Origin: Natrinema versiforme JCM 10478
GTDB lineage: Archaea; Halobacteriota; Halobacteria; Halobacteriales; Natrialbaceae
Direction: 5' to 3'
Assembly (NCBI RefSeq): GCF_000337195.1
Contig: NZ_AOID01000047.1
Coordinates: 29,303 to 93,302, forward strand
Length of the DNA stretch: 64,000 nt
The translations under genes were made by a program, and so were the position numbers. Every line of letters starts with the position of its first letter. Position 1 is the stretch's first letter. The notes beneath the pieces were generated by a model that had not been told where the DNA came from, ran no database searches, and saw nothing but the letters and a program-made list of their open reading frames with translations. Below, one piece after another: positions 1 to 9,517 of the stretch.

Positions 1-30
1 CGCGCCATCAGAGATGTGTATAAGAGACAG
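1..30. other. Sequencing adapter (Tn5/Nextera mosaic end) at contig edge
   Basis: Positions 12-30 are exactly the 19-bp Tn5 mosaic end used in Nextera libraries (AGATGTGTATAAGAGACAG). The 11 bases before it are not recognisably genomic. The hemL reading frame runs through this stretch and gains the artefactual tail VSYTHL before a stop at 8-10. This is library residue left at a contig end. It is not a transposon and not genomic sequence. Confidence 0.96.
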
Positions 31-1357
31 CCTCGAGGGTCTCCTCGACGTCGTCCTCGGTGTGGCCGTAGCTGACGAACTGGCACTCGAACTGGTTCTG
101 TGAGAGGAAGACGTCCTGGTCTTTCATCTGCCCCCAGAAGATCCGTCGCCAGCGCTCGGTTTCGGCGTTTTTCACGTCGCCGGCGTTTTTGGGACTGTAG
201 TCATAGCGCGGGCAGGTCGGGTCCTGCCGGCAGCCCGCCGGACACTGCTCCTCGAGCGAGTCCGGGCCCGGCCCCTCGCGCGTGAAGATGACCTTGAACA
301 TGCTGTCGGTGCCGGTGACGGTGTAGCTGGGAGCTTGATCCGCGACGATGTCAGTCAGTCCGCGGCGGAGCCGGTCACCGAGGCCGTTGACGTGCTCGTA
401 GACGTCGTTTTCCGCGGCGAACTGCAGGGTCTCGAGGCCGGCGGCCATCGTGACGGGGTGGCCGGAGAAGGTGCCGGCTTGGAAGATGTCGCCGGAGGGG
501 GTAAAGTGCTCGACGATCTCAGCGCGGCCGCCGATCGCGCCGACGGGGAACCCGCCGCCGATGATCTTTCCGAACGTGGTCAGGTCGGGCGTGACGCCGA
601 ACTCGCTTTGGGCACAGCCGAGCCCGCCGACGCGGAAGCCGGTGATGACCTCGTCGAAGATCAGCAAGGAGCCGTGCTCGTCGGTGATCTCGCGGAGGAA
701 CTCGTGGTACCCCTCCTCGGGGTAGACGATACCGTAGTTGCCCAGAATCGGCTCGGTGAGGACCGCGGCGATGTCGTCGCCGTGTTCCTCGAACACCTCG
801 CGCATGGCGTCTTCGTCGTTAAAGGGCACCGGGAGCGTGTGCTCGGAGAACGACTGTGGAATCCCCGCGGAGGACGGCTTCGGATCGTCGGCGTCGCCCT
901 CCACCAGCGTCGACTCCTGTGCGCCGTGGTAGCCGCCCTGCATGACGACGATCTTGTTCCGGCCGGTGTAGCCGCGCGCCAGTCGCACGGCGGACGTGGT
1001 CGCCTCCGTACCGGAGTTGACGAAGCGGATCTTCTCGACGCTCGGCACGTGGCGGACGACGAACTCCGCGAGATCGACCTCGACCTCGGTCGGGGTGCCG
1101 TACATCGGCCCCTCGCTGGCCTTCCGCTGGATCGCCGCCTGCACGGGCTCGGGCAAATCGTGGCCCAAAAGCAGCGGGCCGAGTCCCATCACCCAGTCGA
1201 TATACCGGTTGCCGTCGGCGTCGATCACGTGACCGCCCTCGCCTTTCTGGACGAAGAACGGATAGGGTTCGATCGCCGCGCGGACCGCCGAGTTGACGCC
1301 GCCGGGCATCACCGACAGCGCCCGGTCGTACAGCTCGCGTGAGTTGTCCTCGGTCAT
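31..1357 (-). CDS. hemL: Glutamate-1-semialdehyde 2,1-aminomutase, 3' end missing
   Basis: PLP enzyme converting glutamate-1-semialdehyde to 5-aminolevulinate, the entry to tetrapyrroles in the C5 pathway. About 442 residues are visible. They include the N-terminal [20 protein letters not shown] block, the cofactor region [14 protein letters not shown], the [10 protein letters not shown] strand and the PLP-lysine segment [12 protein letters not shown]. The start at 1357 (MTEDNSRE) fits the family. An upstream ATG at 1435 would add 26 residues that look like noise. The last few codons are lost because the contig ends in adapter. hemB lies 2.4 kb upstream on the same strand, with the ammonium transporter between them. 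Confidence 0.95.
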
Positions 1358-1622
1358 GTGCGCCACTTCGGATTCGGACGGCAAAGTAGTACCGAGGTCC
1401 GTCTCCGAAGCGCTCGCTGCTCCGAACGTGTGCACCTCGAGGAATCGTCACGGACCGCGAGAAAAGCGACGCAATCACATCAAGTCCAGTACAGCGTCAC
1501 ACCATCGAACGCACGGAACTGCACTGGGTGTCGGCCGCGAGCCGAGACGGCCCCGGCCGACCGTGACGCCCGGTCGGACCGAGCGTCGATTCGCCGACGA
1601 ATGGTTGCCAGTGGCCTCGAGC

Positions 1623-3296
1623 TTAGACGGCGTCGGGACCGGTCTTGCCGGTGCGGATCTGCGTCGCGCCCTCGACGGGCATGACGAAGATCTTGCCGTC
1701 GCCGGGTTCGCCGGTTTCCGCGCCCTCGCGGATGGCGTCGACGACCTCTTGGGCCGGGATGTCGGCGACGACGCACTCGATTTTGACCTTCTGGTGGAGG
1801 TCGACCGTGTACTCCTCACCGCGCCACTGGCCCTTCTTTGCGGGCTGGGAGCCGCGGCCGGAGACGTTGGTAACCGTCAGCGACGGTGCGCCGGCTTCGG
1901 CCAGTGACTGCTTGATATCGCCGAGTCGGTCGGGGCGAACGATTGCGGTGACCATCTTGATCTGGCCGTCGTTCGGCTCGCCACCATCGGCGCGGATGAT
2001 TTCGTCGCCACCGTCGGTGGCGATGTCGGGTTCGCCGAATTCGGGGTAGGTGTCGACGCCGTGTTCGGAGACGTCGAGCCCGTCGCGTTCGTGTTCGGGC
2101 GAGACGCGGGCCTGTCCCATGGCCTTCAGCCCGCCGAAGACTGCCGCGGTTGCGACGACCGTCCAGACGGTGATTGCCACGACGCCAGCGAGTTGTGCGA
2201 TGAACGCATTGGCGACGCTATCGACCATGCCCGGAGCGGCAACGAACGGGAACAGCAGCGTCCCGAGGACGCCCGCGGAGCCGTGGACGGGGAAGACCGC
2301 ACAGACGTCGTCGATCTTGAGTCGCTGTTCGACGAAACCGAAGACGAGCGGCAGTTGTGCGCCGGCCAGCAGACCGACGACCATGGCACCCCACCACGCC
2401 GCGACGTCGGGAATCGCCGTGATGCCGACGAGCCCGGCCAGCAGGCCGTTTGCGACGTAGAGCGTGTCGACTTTGCCGGTTTTCAGGAGGGCGACTGCGC
2501 CGGAGCCGATGGCACCCATCGCCATCGCTAGCGTCGTCGTCAGCACGACGCGGCCGAGGACGGCCCCGTTGAACACCATGTCTCCGGCGCTGTTCTCGAC
2601 GAAGATTCCCGCCGTCCCGACGTTGAACCCGTACCAGCCGAAGGCGAGGAGGAGGGTTCCCAGCACGGCGAACGTCATCGAGTGACCGGGAATGACGTTG
2701 ACGCTGCCGTCACTGTTGTATCGGTCCATACGCGGACCGAGCACCCAGGCTGCGGTGAGACCGGCGATACCGCCCATACCGTGGACGATCATCCCGCCGG
2801 CGAAGTCCTGAAAGCCGGTTCCGAGGTATTCACCGATGTACGCACCGGACCACGTAATTCCAGTGACGACCGGGTAGATGACCGCCGCTAGCAGGACGGT
2901 GTACGCTACGTACGCGCGGAGTTTCGCGCGTCCGGCGACCGCACCGGAGACGATCGTCGCCGCCGTCATTGCGAAGACGGCCCCGTAAAACCAGCCGCTG
3001 GCCCAGGAGCTGGGATCGTTACCGGCGACCCAGTTGAAGCCGCCTCCGCCGACGAGGCTGCTTACACCGGCTCCGACGAGGAAGAACGCGACGACCCCGA
3101 CCGACCAGGTCAGCAGATTCTTCGTCAGCTGGTTGGCGACGTTCTTCGATCGAACCTGACCGGCCTCCAGCATCGCGAAGCCCGCGTGCATGAAGAAGAT
3201 CAGGAAACACACCACCAGGATCCACGTGTAATTGAGTGCATTGACGAGGACGCCAACGTCGGCGACCTCTCCGGACTGCAGAAGCGTCGGATCCAT
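1623..3296 (-). CDS. amt: Ammonium transporter fused to a C-terminal P-II (GlnK) domain
   Basis: A 557-residue fusion. Residues 1 to about 410 are an Amt/Mep channel with about 11 membrane helices, the signature around [19 protein letters not shown] and the usual tail [15 protein letters not shown]. After an acidic linker, residues 446-557 form a full-length P-II domain that can be numbered directly on GlnK. The T-loop has RGEEY with Tyr51, the B-loop is [10 protein letters not shown], and the C-loop is IRTG. GlnK normally plugs AmtB in trans, so the fusion puts channel and gate in one chain. The start at 3296 has GGAGAGGTGA just upstream and overlaps the stop of a 26-codon leader ORF. Confidence 0.95.
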   Translation of the reverse strand: MDPTLLQSGEVADVGVLVNALNYTWILVVCFLIFFMHAGFAMLEAGQVRSKNVANQLTKNLLTWSVGVVAFFLVGAGVSSLVGGGGFNWVAGNDPSSWASGWFYGAVFAMTAATIVSGAVAGRAKLRAYVAYTVLLAAVIYPVVTGITWSGAYIGEYLGTGFQDFAGGMIVHGMGGIAGLTAAWVLGPRMDRYNSDGSVNVIPGHSMTFAVLGTLLLAFGWYGFNVGTAGIFVENSAGDMVFNGAVLGRVVLTTTLAMAMGAIGSGAVALLKTGKVDTLYVANGLLAGLVGITAIPDVAAWWGAMVVGLLAGAQLPLVFGFVEQRLKIDDVCAVFPVHGSAGVLGTLLFPFVAAPGMVDSVANAFIAQLAGVVAITVWTVVATAAVFGGLKAMGQARVSPEHERDGLDVSEHGVDTYPEFGEPDIATDGGDEIIRADGGEPNDGQIKMVTAIVRPDRLGDIKQSLAEAGAPSLTVTNVSGRGSQPAKKGQWRGEEYTVDLHQKVKIECVVADIPAQEVVDAIREGAETGEPGDGKIFVMPVEGATQIRTGKTGPDAV

Positions 3297-3376
3297 CAGA
3301 CGTTCACCTCTCCGTTCCACGCAGCGCTGCATTCAGCGACCAAACGATCGTCCCCTTCCAGTGCAATTCCGTTCAT
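3296..3376 (-). CDS. 26-residue leader mini-ORF upstream of amt-PII
   Basis: An ORF of 26 codons (begins MNGIALEG, ends NGEVNV) with a strong GGAGG site at 3383-3387, six bases before its ATG. Its TGA shares one base with the amt ATG (TGATG), the classic geometry of translational coupling. A TATA-like TTAAAT lies about 45 nt upstream of the ATG, so the ORF would sit in the 5' leader of the amt mRNA. I know of no homologue. It may be a regulatory leader peptide or simply a ribosome-loading device. The evidence is the Shine-Dalgarno site and the overlap, not conservation. Confidence 0.55.
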   Translation of the reverse strand: MNGIALEGDDRLVAECSAAWNGEVNV

Positions 3377-3417
3377 GTTTGTCCTCCAAATCACGTTCGA
3401 GTCAGTTGTACTTGTTT

Positions 3418-3428
3418 CATTTAAGGGT
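3418..3428 (-). promoter_or_regulatory. Probable promoter (TATA) of the leader-ORF/amt transcript
   Basis: Reading the minus strand, CCCTTAAATGA is the best TATA-like element upstream of amt. It predicts a start of transcription near 3397, about 10 nt before the GGAGG site of the mini-ORF and 100 nt before amt. A P-II-linked gene should respond to nitrogen, but no clear inverted-repeat operator is visible. Confidence 0.4.
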
Positions 3429-3792
3429 TAGCGTTGACAGATCTGCAAAATAACGGGCGTAATAGGGTAATCCGTCCAAAGCTAAATCAGATCTAATGTG
3501 TATAAGGGTATTGAAAATCACGTCTTTTTCGAGCGACGGTTATATTCTACCCGTTTGTCAACCAGTGGTGAGCGGTCAAACCGTTCACAATCGGGATGAT
3601 TACCGGTAGATTGCCGCTCGAGCGGGGCGTATCGGTGCCTCTCCGCTCGCGCGCGGCAGATATTGCCACCCCGGTTTGCGAGCCGGACTCGAGATTGACA
3701 TTCGTCTAATCGCCGATCCTGTGTGGTGGAGAATGGTCGCTTCCCGAGCGTACGAGTCCGACCGAACCCGGCGACGGAAGACGCGCTCGTCC
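3429..3792. other. Non-coding stretch between amt and hemB
   Basis: Fairly AT-rich up to about 3540, then GC-rich. Open frames here lack acidic composition and ribosome sites, and I regard them as noise. The AT-rich part may hold upstream control of amt. I see no convincing palindrome, tRNA or repeat. Confidence 0.5.
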
Positions 3793-4806
3793 CTACAGCC
3801 GTTGTGCGACGTCCTCGGCGAAGTACGTCAGAATCAGATCCGCACCGGCCCGCTTGATCGACAGCAGCGACTCGAGGCCGACCGCCTCGAGATCGAGCCA
3901 CCCCTTCTCGGCGGCGGCGTGGAGCATGGCGTACTCGCCGGAGACGTTGTAGGCGGCGACGGGGTGGTCGAACTCCCGGCGGACGGCGCTGATAATGTCC
4001 AGATACGGCAGTGCGGGTTTGACCATCATCACGTCCGCACCCTGCTCGGCATCGAGTCGGACCTCTCGCATGGCTTCCCGCGAGTTCGCGGGGTCCATCT
4101 GGTAGTGCCGCCGGTTACCGAACGAGGGCGCGCCGTCGGCGGCGTCCCGGAAGGGGCCGTAGAACGCGCTCTCGTACTTGGCCGCGTAGCTCATGATCGG
4201 GACGTGCTCGAACCCCGCCCCGTCCAGCGCCTCGCGGATGACCTCGACCATGCCGTCCATCATCCCGCTCGGGGCCACCATGTCCGCGCCCGCACGAGCG
4301 TGGGACGTGACGATCCGCTTGAGGGCCTCGAGCGTCGCGTCGTTATCGACGGTCATCGTCGGTTCGCAAGCGGGGCCGTCCGCGTCGACGATGTCCTCGC
4401 TCCGTAACTCCTCCTCGAGCGGGCCGCAGTGCCCGTGGTCGGTGTACTCACAGAGACAGACGTCGGTGATGACGTAGGCGTCGGTCTCGCTCGTAATTCG
4501 GCGCAGCGCCTCCTGAATGACGCCGTCGTCGGCCCACGCGCGGCTTCCCTCGGGGTCTTTCGACGCAGGAATCCCGAACAGCATGATCGCCTCGACGCCG
4601 GTCTCGAGGACTTCCTCGACCCGACCGACGATCCCGTCGATCGGCACGCGGTCGTGGCCGGGCATCGACTCGATCGGCCGGCGTTCGTCGGTCGTCGCGT
4701 CGACGAAGACGGGTGCGATCAGGTCGGCGGGCTCGAGGCTCGTCTCGCTGACGAGGCCGCGAACGCGGTCCTGTCGGAGCCGTCGGGGGCGGTGAGTGAG
4801 ATCCAT
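3793..4806 (-). CDS. hemB: Porphobilinogen synthase (delta-aminolevulinate dehydratase)
   Basis: Condenses two 5-aminolevulinates to porphobilinogen, the step after HemL. The protein has 337 residues, a normal length. The zinc-dependent type is indicated by Cys117, Cys119 and Cys127 in [14 protein letters not shown]. Lys210 ([14 protein letters not shown]) and Lys263 ([11 protein letters not shown]) are the catalytic lysines, the latter forming the Schiff base. The start at 4806 ([11 protein letters not shown]) matches the family N-terminus. Upstream in-frame codons reaching 5280 are not protein-like. Together with hemL it covers two early heme/siroheme/cobalamin steps in this window. Confidence 0.96.
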   Translation of the reverse strand: MDLTHRPRRLRQDRVRGLVSETSLEPADLIAPVFVDATTDERRPIESMPGHDRVPIDGIVGRVEEVLETGVEAIMLFGIPASKDPEGSRAWADDGVIQEALRRITSETDAYVITDVCLCEYTDHGHCGPLEEELRSEDIVDADGPACEPTMTVDNDATLEALKRIVTSHARAGADMVAPSGMMDGMVEVIREALDGAGFEHVPIMSYAAKYESAFYGPFRDAADGAPSFGNRRHYQMDPANSREAMREVRLDAEQGADVMMVKPALPYLDIISAVRREFDHPVAAYNVSGEYAMLHAAAEKGWLDLEAVGLESLLSIKRAGADLILTYFAEDVAQRL

Positions 4807-5018
4807 AGCCGTGTATTCGACGGGAGTCGCAAAAGCGATGCGCTCGATGCCCCGCGGGTCGCGGCCGACCTGGCGGCGCGCTGTCAGTGCGTGGTGTCCC
4901 GCCGACGCTCGGCGATCTCCTGTCCCATCGAACTGCGATCCAGCACCGCCTGCCGAGAACAATACCCTCATCCGTCGGAATCGATGAACCACGAGTGATT
5001 GCCGCTTTCCGACGCGTG

Positions 5019-5054
5019 ATGATTGTGATGACAGGACTCCTCGAGGTCGACTGA
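5019..5054 (+). CDS. 11-residue mini-ORF overlapping the MFS transporter start
   Basis: ATGATTGTG opens an 11-codon frame whose TGA (5052-5054) shares a base with the ATG of the transporter (TGATG). The transporter's own ribosome site GAGG lies inside the mini-ORF. No good TATA box is visible about 25 nt upstream, so expression is uncertain. It is listed because the same overlap recurs before amt, the siroheme reductase and the siderophore operon. Confidence 0.3.
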   Translation: MIVMTGLLEVD

Positions 5055-6226
5055 TGCGCTGGCGATACAAGGAAACCGTCCTCGCGATGTGTACGCTCGC
5101 CTTCCTGGCGACGATGGCCGGCCGGCTGGTGATCAGCCCGGTGGTGCCACGGATCACCGCGGAGTTCGGCATCTCGAACTCGGTGATCGGCCTCGCGCTG
5201 ACGGGAATGTGGATGGCGTACTTCTGCTCGCAGTTTCCCAGCGGCGTCTTCGCGGACAAGTACGGCGAGCGGCGGATCATTCTGGTCGCCGTCGGCGGGA
5301 CGGCCGTCGCGAGCGCCTTCCTCGCGGTCGCGCCGCTGTTTCCGGTCTTCGTCGTCGGGACTGTCGCGCTCGGGGCCGTCGCGGGCCTCCACTACAGCGT
5401 CGCGACGTCACTGCTGACCCGTACCTATGACGAGATCGGGGTCGCGATCGGCGTCCACAACAGCGGCGGCCCGATTGCGGGGCTCATTGCGCCGCCGGTC
5501 GCCGCGTGGGTCGCAGTTCGGTACGGCTGGCGCGCCGCGATCGCGGTCGGCACCGTCGTCGCCGTGCCGATCTTCGTCCTGTTCGCCCGCTCGGTGCGGC
5601 CGACCGAACCCCAGCGGCCCGACCAACCGATGGCCTCGCGCTTCGAACTCGCGCCGCTCGTCGAACTGCTCTCCCGGCCGAAGATCGCCTTCACCTGCGT
5701 CCTCGCGATTCTGGGCGACTTCGTCTGGCAGGCGACCTCCTCGTTCCTGCCGACCTTCCTCGTCGCCTATCGCGGCCAGTCCGCGACGACGGCGAGTCTC
5801 GTCTTCGGCGGCTACTTCGTCGTCCAAGGGATCACGCAGGTCGGCGTGGGCGCGGCCTCCGACCGGTACGGCCGGGAGAGTTCCACGGCGGCCTGTATGG
5901 CGCTCTCGGTCGCCGGCTTCCTCCTGTACATCGCCGTTCCGGGAATCGTCTCCGTCGTCGCGGGGACCGTCCTCCTCGGGATCGGCCTCGGCTGGGGTGC
6001 GGCACTCTTGCCCCGGTTCATGGACGAACTCTCCGCGGCCGAGCGCAGCGCGGGGTTCGGACTCGTTCGGACCGTCTACGGCTTCGTCGGCGCGCTGGGG
6101 TCGGTGGTGACCGGTACGCTGGCGGATCTGTTCGGCTGGGGCGTCTCCTTTGGCTTTCTCGCCGCGTTACTCGCCGTCGTCTTCGCCGCACTGGCGGTCA
6201 ACTGGGCGTTCTCGCTCGGCTACTAA
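5054..6226 (+). CDS. MFS transporter, 12 membrane helices
   Basis: A 390-residue major facilitator superfamily permease. The motif A region [11 protein letters not shown] follows helix 2, and a related [11 protein letters not shown] loop lies in the second half, giving the usual 6+6 arrangement. There are few soluble insertions. The substrate cannot be told from sequence, and the neighbours (hemB, a zinc ribbon, a TrmB regulator) do not point to one. The start at 5054 is preceded by GAGG at a suitable distance. Confidence 0.85.
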   Translation: MRWRYKETVLAMCTLAFLATMAGRLVISPVVPRITAEFGISNSVIGLALTGMWMAYFCSQFPSGVFADKYGERRIILVAVGGTAVASAFLAVAPLFPVFVVGTVALGAVAGLHYSVATSLLTRTYDEIGVAIGVHNSGGPIAGLIAPPVAAWVAVRYGWRAAIAVGTVVAVPIFVLFARSVRPTEPQRPDQPMASRFELAPLVELLSRPKIAFTCVLAILGDFVWQATSSFLPTFLVAYRGQSATTASLVFGGYFVVQGITQVGVGAASDRYGRESSTAACMALSVAGFLLYIAVPGIVSVVAGTVLLGIGLGWGAALLPRFMDELSAAERSAGFGLVRTVYGFVGALGSVVTGTLADLFGWGVSFGFLAALLAVVFAALAVNWAFSLGY

Positions 6227-6332
6227 TTCCGGCTCGAGGCCCGTGCGGTTGTTGTTACGGCAGAAATAGGTGACCCGTGACTCCCGTCGAACTCGCAGGC
6301 TGCTTATGTGCTGTCCGGGCGAACTACGCTCC

Positions 6333-6482
6333 ATGGAAGCACAGTCACGGCGGAAGGGCGCAGCGCGATGTACGGACTGTGGGAGGGCGCTCGCGGTCTG
6401 GGTCTCGTCGGACGGGATTCGGCCGATCGGGAGCACGGACGGCTGTCCCTGCGGCAGCACCTCCTTCCGAGTGTTCTCCTGA
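6333..6482 (+). CDS. Small zinc-ribbon protein
   Basis: 49 residues. CTDCGRALAVWVSSDG and, 20 residues on, CPCGSTSF give a CxxC...CxCG zinc ribbon. This is a typical haloarchaeal orphan zinc finger of unknown partner. The start at 6333 (MEAQSRRKGA) is 25-30 nt behind GCTTATGTG, which fits leaderless expression. An in-frame ATG at 6270 would add Arg-rich residues that look non-coding. It sits 64 bp before the TrmB-type regulator on the same strand. Confidence 0.6.
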   Translation: MEAQSRRKGAARCTDCGRALAVWVSSDGIRPIGSTDGCPCGSTSFRVFS

Positions 6483-6546
6483 GTGATGTTAACGGGGCGG
6501 CGTTCGAAAGCCGCGCCCTTTCCCCCGTTCTGATCCTGTTCCAACC

Positions 6547-7786
<1,240 letters not shown>

Positions 7787-7792
7787 CGCGCC

Positions 7793-7957
7793 TTATTCGG
7801 CGCGATCCACGTCGACTTTCTCCTTCAGGCTCTCGAGTCCGTCTGCCTCCGCGAGCTCTTGGAGCCGCTCCCGGAAGTGCTCCTCACAGAGGCCAACTTT
7901 GAGTCCGTCGGACTCCGCGGCGAAGGCAGCCTCGCGGTCGCAATAGTGGCAGTTCAT
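7793..7957 (-). CDS. Small Cys/His zinc-binding protein (DUF6757-like)
   Basis: 54 residues, starting MNCHYCDREAAF and continuing with GLCEEHF, so CxxC...CxxH gives a zinc finger. The C-terminal half is an acidic amphipathic helix. From memory this is a conserved haloarchaeal family (DUF6757). The function is unknown. The gene converges on the ferredoxin gene with 6 bp between stops. Confidence 0.7.
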   Translation of the reverse strand: MNCHYCDREAAFAAESDGLKVGLCEEHFRERLQELAEADGLESLKEKVDVDRAE

Positions 7958-8013
7958 ACACCGTCGTATGGCCCACGATGCATTGAACCCTCCGCTAGCG
8001 GCCATGATTTGGG

Positions 8014-8793
8014 TTAGTCGGCTGTCAGCTCGAGTCGGTCGAACGCCTCGCGGGAGAGCCCGTCGACGCCGAGTCGCTCGTCGTGGGCGTCGCTGCCGCC
8101 GGTCGCGAGCAGGCCGTGGCGCTCGATCGCTCGCTCGACGGGGTCGCGATCGACCTCGCGACCATAGGGGTACTGCAGTTCGACGGCGTCGAGTTCTGCG
8201 GCCAGGGCGAGCGCGCTTTCGGGGTCGCGGTACCGCAACGGGTGGGCAAGCGAGACGAGCCGACACGACTCGGATAACGCCGCCTGCCCGCGCTCGAACG
8301 ACGGGACCGCTCTGGGGACGTAACACGGACAATCGGAGCCGATGACGTGATCGAACGCGCCCTGATAGTCGTAGTCGGTTCCGGGATGGGCCTCGATCGC
8401 CCGCGCGATATGTGGCCGTCCGAACCCGCCGTCGATGGTCACGTCGAGATCGACGTCCAGCCGCGACTCCACGCAGTCGACGATCGCCCGGCCGCGCTCG
8501 ATGCGATTCTCCTGAATCGTCCCGAGGATCGCCTCGAGTTCCGTGCTCGGCTCGAGGCCGTAGCCGAGCAGGTCGATCCGCTGTCCCCCTGGCGTCTCGA
8601 CGCGCAACTCGATTCCGTGGAGCAGCGTCACGCCGTCGCGCTCGACGACCGGCCCGTCGAACGGCTGTACCCGATCGTGGTCCGTCACCGCGACGACATC
8701 GACGCCGCCGCGCCGGGCGGCGTCGGGGACGGCCTCGAGCTCGAGGCTCCCGTCCGAGCGCGTCGTGTGGACGTGTAAATCCGCATACGGCAT
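8014..8793 (-). CDS. PHP-domain metal-dependent phosphoesterase
   Basis: 259 residues. DLHVHTTRSDG at the N-terminus, VTDHDR, the later SLAHPLRYRD and GGSDAHDE are the four PHP motifs that bind two or three metals. Relatives hydrolyse phosphoesters such as nucleoside 3',5'-bisphosphates or histidinol phosphate. The substrate here is not evident. The start at 8793 (MPYADLHVHT) places the HxH motif at the expected position. A longer version from 8841 has no support. Confidence 0.88.
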   Translation of the reverse strand: MPYADLHVHTTRSDGSLELEAVPDAARRGGVDVVAVTDHDRVQPFDGPVVERDGVTLLHGIELRVETPGGQRIDLLGYGLEPSTELEAILGTIQENRIERGRAIVDCVESRLDVDLDVTIDGGFGRPHIARAIEAHPGTDYDYQGAFDHVIGSDCPCYVPRAVPSFERGQAALSESCRLVSLAHPLRYRDPESALALAAELDAVELQYPYGREVDRDPVERAIERHGLLATGGSDAHDERLGVDGLSREAFDRLELTAD

Positions 8794-8916
8794 ACGGTAT
8801 CCGAACGGGCCCGCTCGTAAAGGCGTTACTCCAATTTGCACCCGTCGCCCTCTATCTCTAGGGGACTATTAGGTGTATAAGGTATCCAGTGCTACTAGGA
8901 AACATACGTGGACAAT

Positions 8917-8926
8917 GTTTATAATT
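8917..8926 (+). promoter_or_regulatory. TATA box of the DUF5789 gene
   Basis: GTTTATAATT is centred 28-29 nt before the ATG at 8951, which predicts a leaderless transcript. Confidence 0.65.
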
Positions 8927-8950
8927 ATCGTTCACAGAAGATAGGGTGTA

Positions 8951-9238
8951 ATGCTGCTCAACGGCACCGGCGATGTCATCGACGACCACGAGTACCCCGC
9001 CACGACCGAGGAACTGATCGAGGAGTACGGCGACCGTACCCTCGAACTCCCGAACGGTAGCGAGACGGTCGCCGATGTACTCGCCCGCCTCGAGTCCGAA
9101 ACCTTCGACAACGCCGAGGACGCGCGCTTTGCCGTCTACTCCGCCGTCAGCAACAAGGCCATCGGCCGCGTCGGCTACAGCGACCGCGATCCGACCCCGG
9201 TCGGCAGCCCGTACTCGCCCGACGCGGTTTCGTTCTAG
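8951..9238 (+). CDS. Conserved haloarchaeal protein (DUF5789-like)
   Basis: 95 residues, acidic, with the family-like block HEYPATTEELIEEYGDRTLELPNGSE near the N-terminus and a conserved tail GYSDRDPTPVGSPYSPDAVSF. From memory this resembles DUF5789. The function is unknown. It is preceded by its own TATA box and followed by an oligo-T run. Confidence 0.8.
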   Translation: MLLNGTGDVIDDHEYPATTEELIEEYGDRTLELPNGSETVADVLARLESETFDNAEDARFAVYSAVSNKAIGRVGYSDRDPTPVGSPYSPDAVSF

Positions 9239-9247
9239 GGAACGAAG

Positions 9248-9253
9248 TTTTTT
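9248..9253 (+). terminator. Oligo-T termination site after the DUF5789 gene
   Basis: A T6 run 10 nt after the stop at 9238. Archaeal RNA polymerase terminates at such U-runs without needing a hairpin. Confidence 0.5.
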
Positions 9254-9306
9254 CACGGGGTCCTCACTCGCTTCGCTCGCTCGAACCCCGCCAAAAAAAT
9301 TCGATT

Positions 9307-9339
9307 AAAAAAGGCCGAGCGCGCCAGCGGCGCGCTCGG
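9307..9339 (-). terminator. Intrinsic-type terminator: 11-bp hairpin plus T6
   Basis: Positions 9315-9325 and 9329-9339 are perfect 11-bp inverted arms (CCGAGCGCGCC / GGCGCGCTCGG) with a 3-nt loop. On the minus strand the stem is followed directly by T6 (9307-9312) and then, after AATCGAA, by T7 (9293-9299). This points to termination of minus-strand transcription coming from the dehydrogenase gene about 180 nt away. Confidence 0.6.
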
Positions 9340-9463
9340 TACGACTACTTGCGTTCAACACTGCGGTCACCGCAAGCACCCGCGAGCGACCGTAGGGAGC
9401 GAGCGGGCCGACGACTGATGTGAGCGAGCATCGCGAGCGAACGGAAGGAGGAGTGCTTTTATA

Positions 9464-9514
9464 CTAAATTTTGCCGAGGGCGCGGCGAAGCCGTGCCCGC
9501 AGAGCAAAATTTAG
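9464..9514. repeat. Nested inverted repeat behind the alcohol dehydrogenase
   Basis: The outer arms CTAAATTTTGC (9464-9474) and GCAAAATTTAG (9504-9514) are perfect. Inside, GGGCGCGGC pairs with GCCGTGCCC (one mismatch, GAA loop). The element begins 4 bp beyond the dehydrogenase stop and could form a long transcript-end hairpin in either direction. The flanking Arg/Ser-codon-like GAGCGA repeats are common filler in haloarchaeal intergenic DNA. Confidence 0.6.
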
Positions 9515-9517
9515 GTT

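Noticed and set aside
1-30. Tn5-like transposon end as evidence of a mobile element
   Set aside because: It is the engineered mosaic end of a sequencing library at a contig edge, with no transposase.
3518-3901. 127-codon minus frame upstream of amt
   Set aside because: Arg/Ser-rich, partly overlaps hemB, no homology-like blocks.
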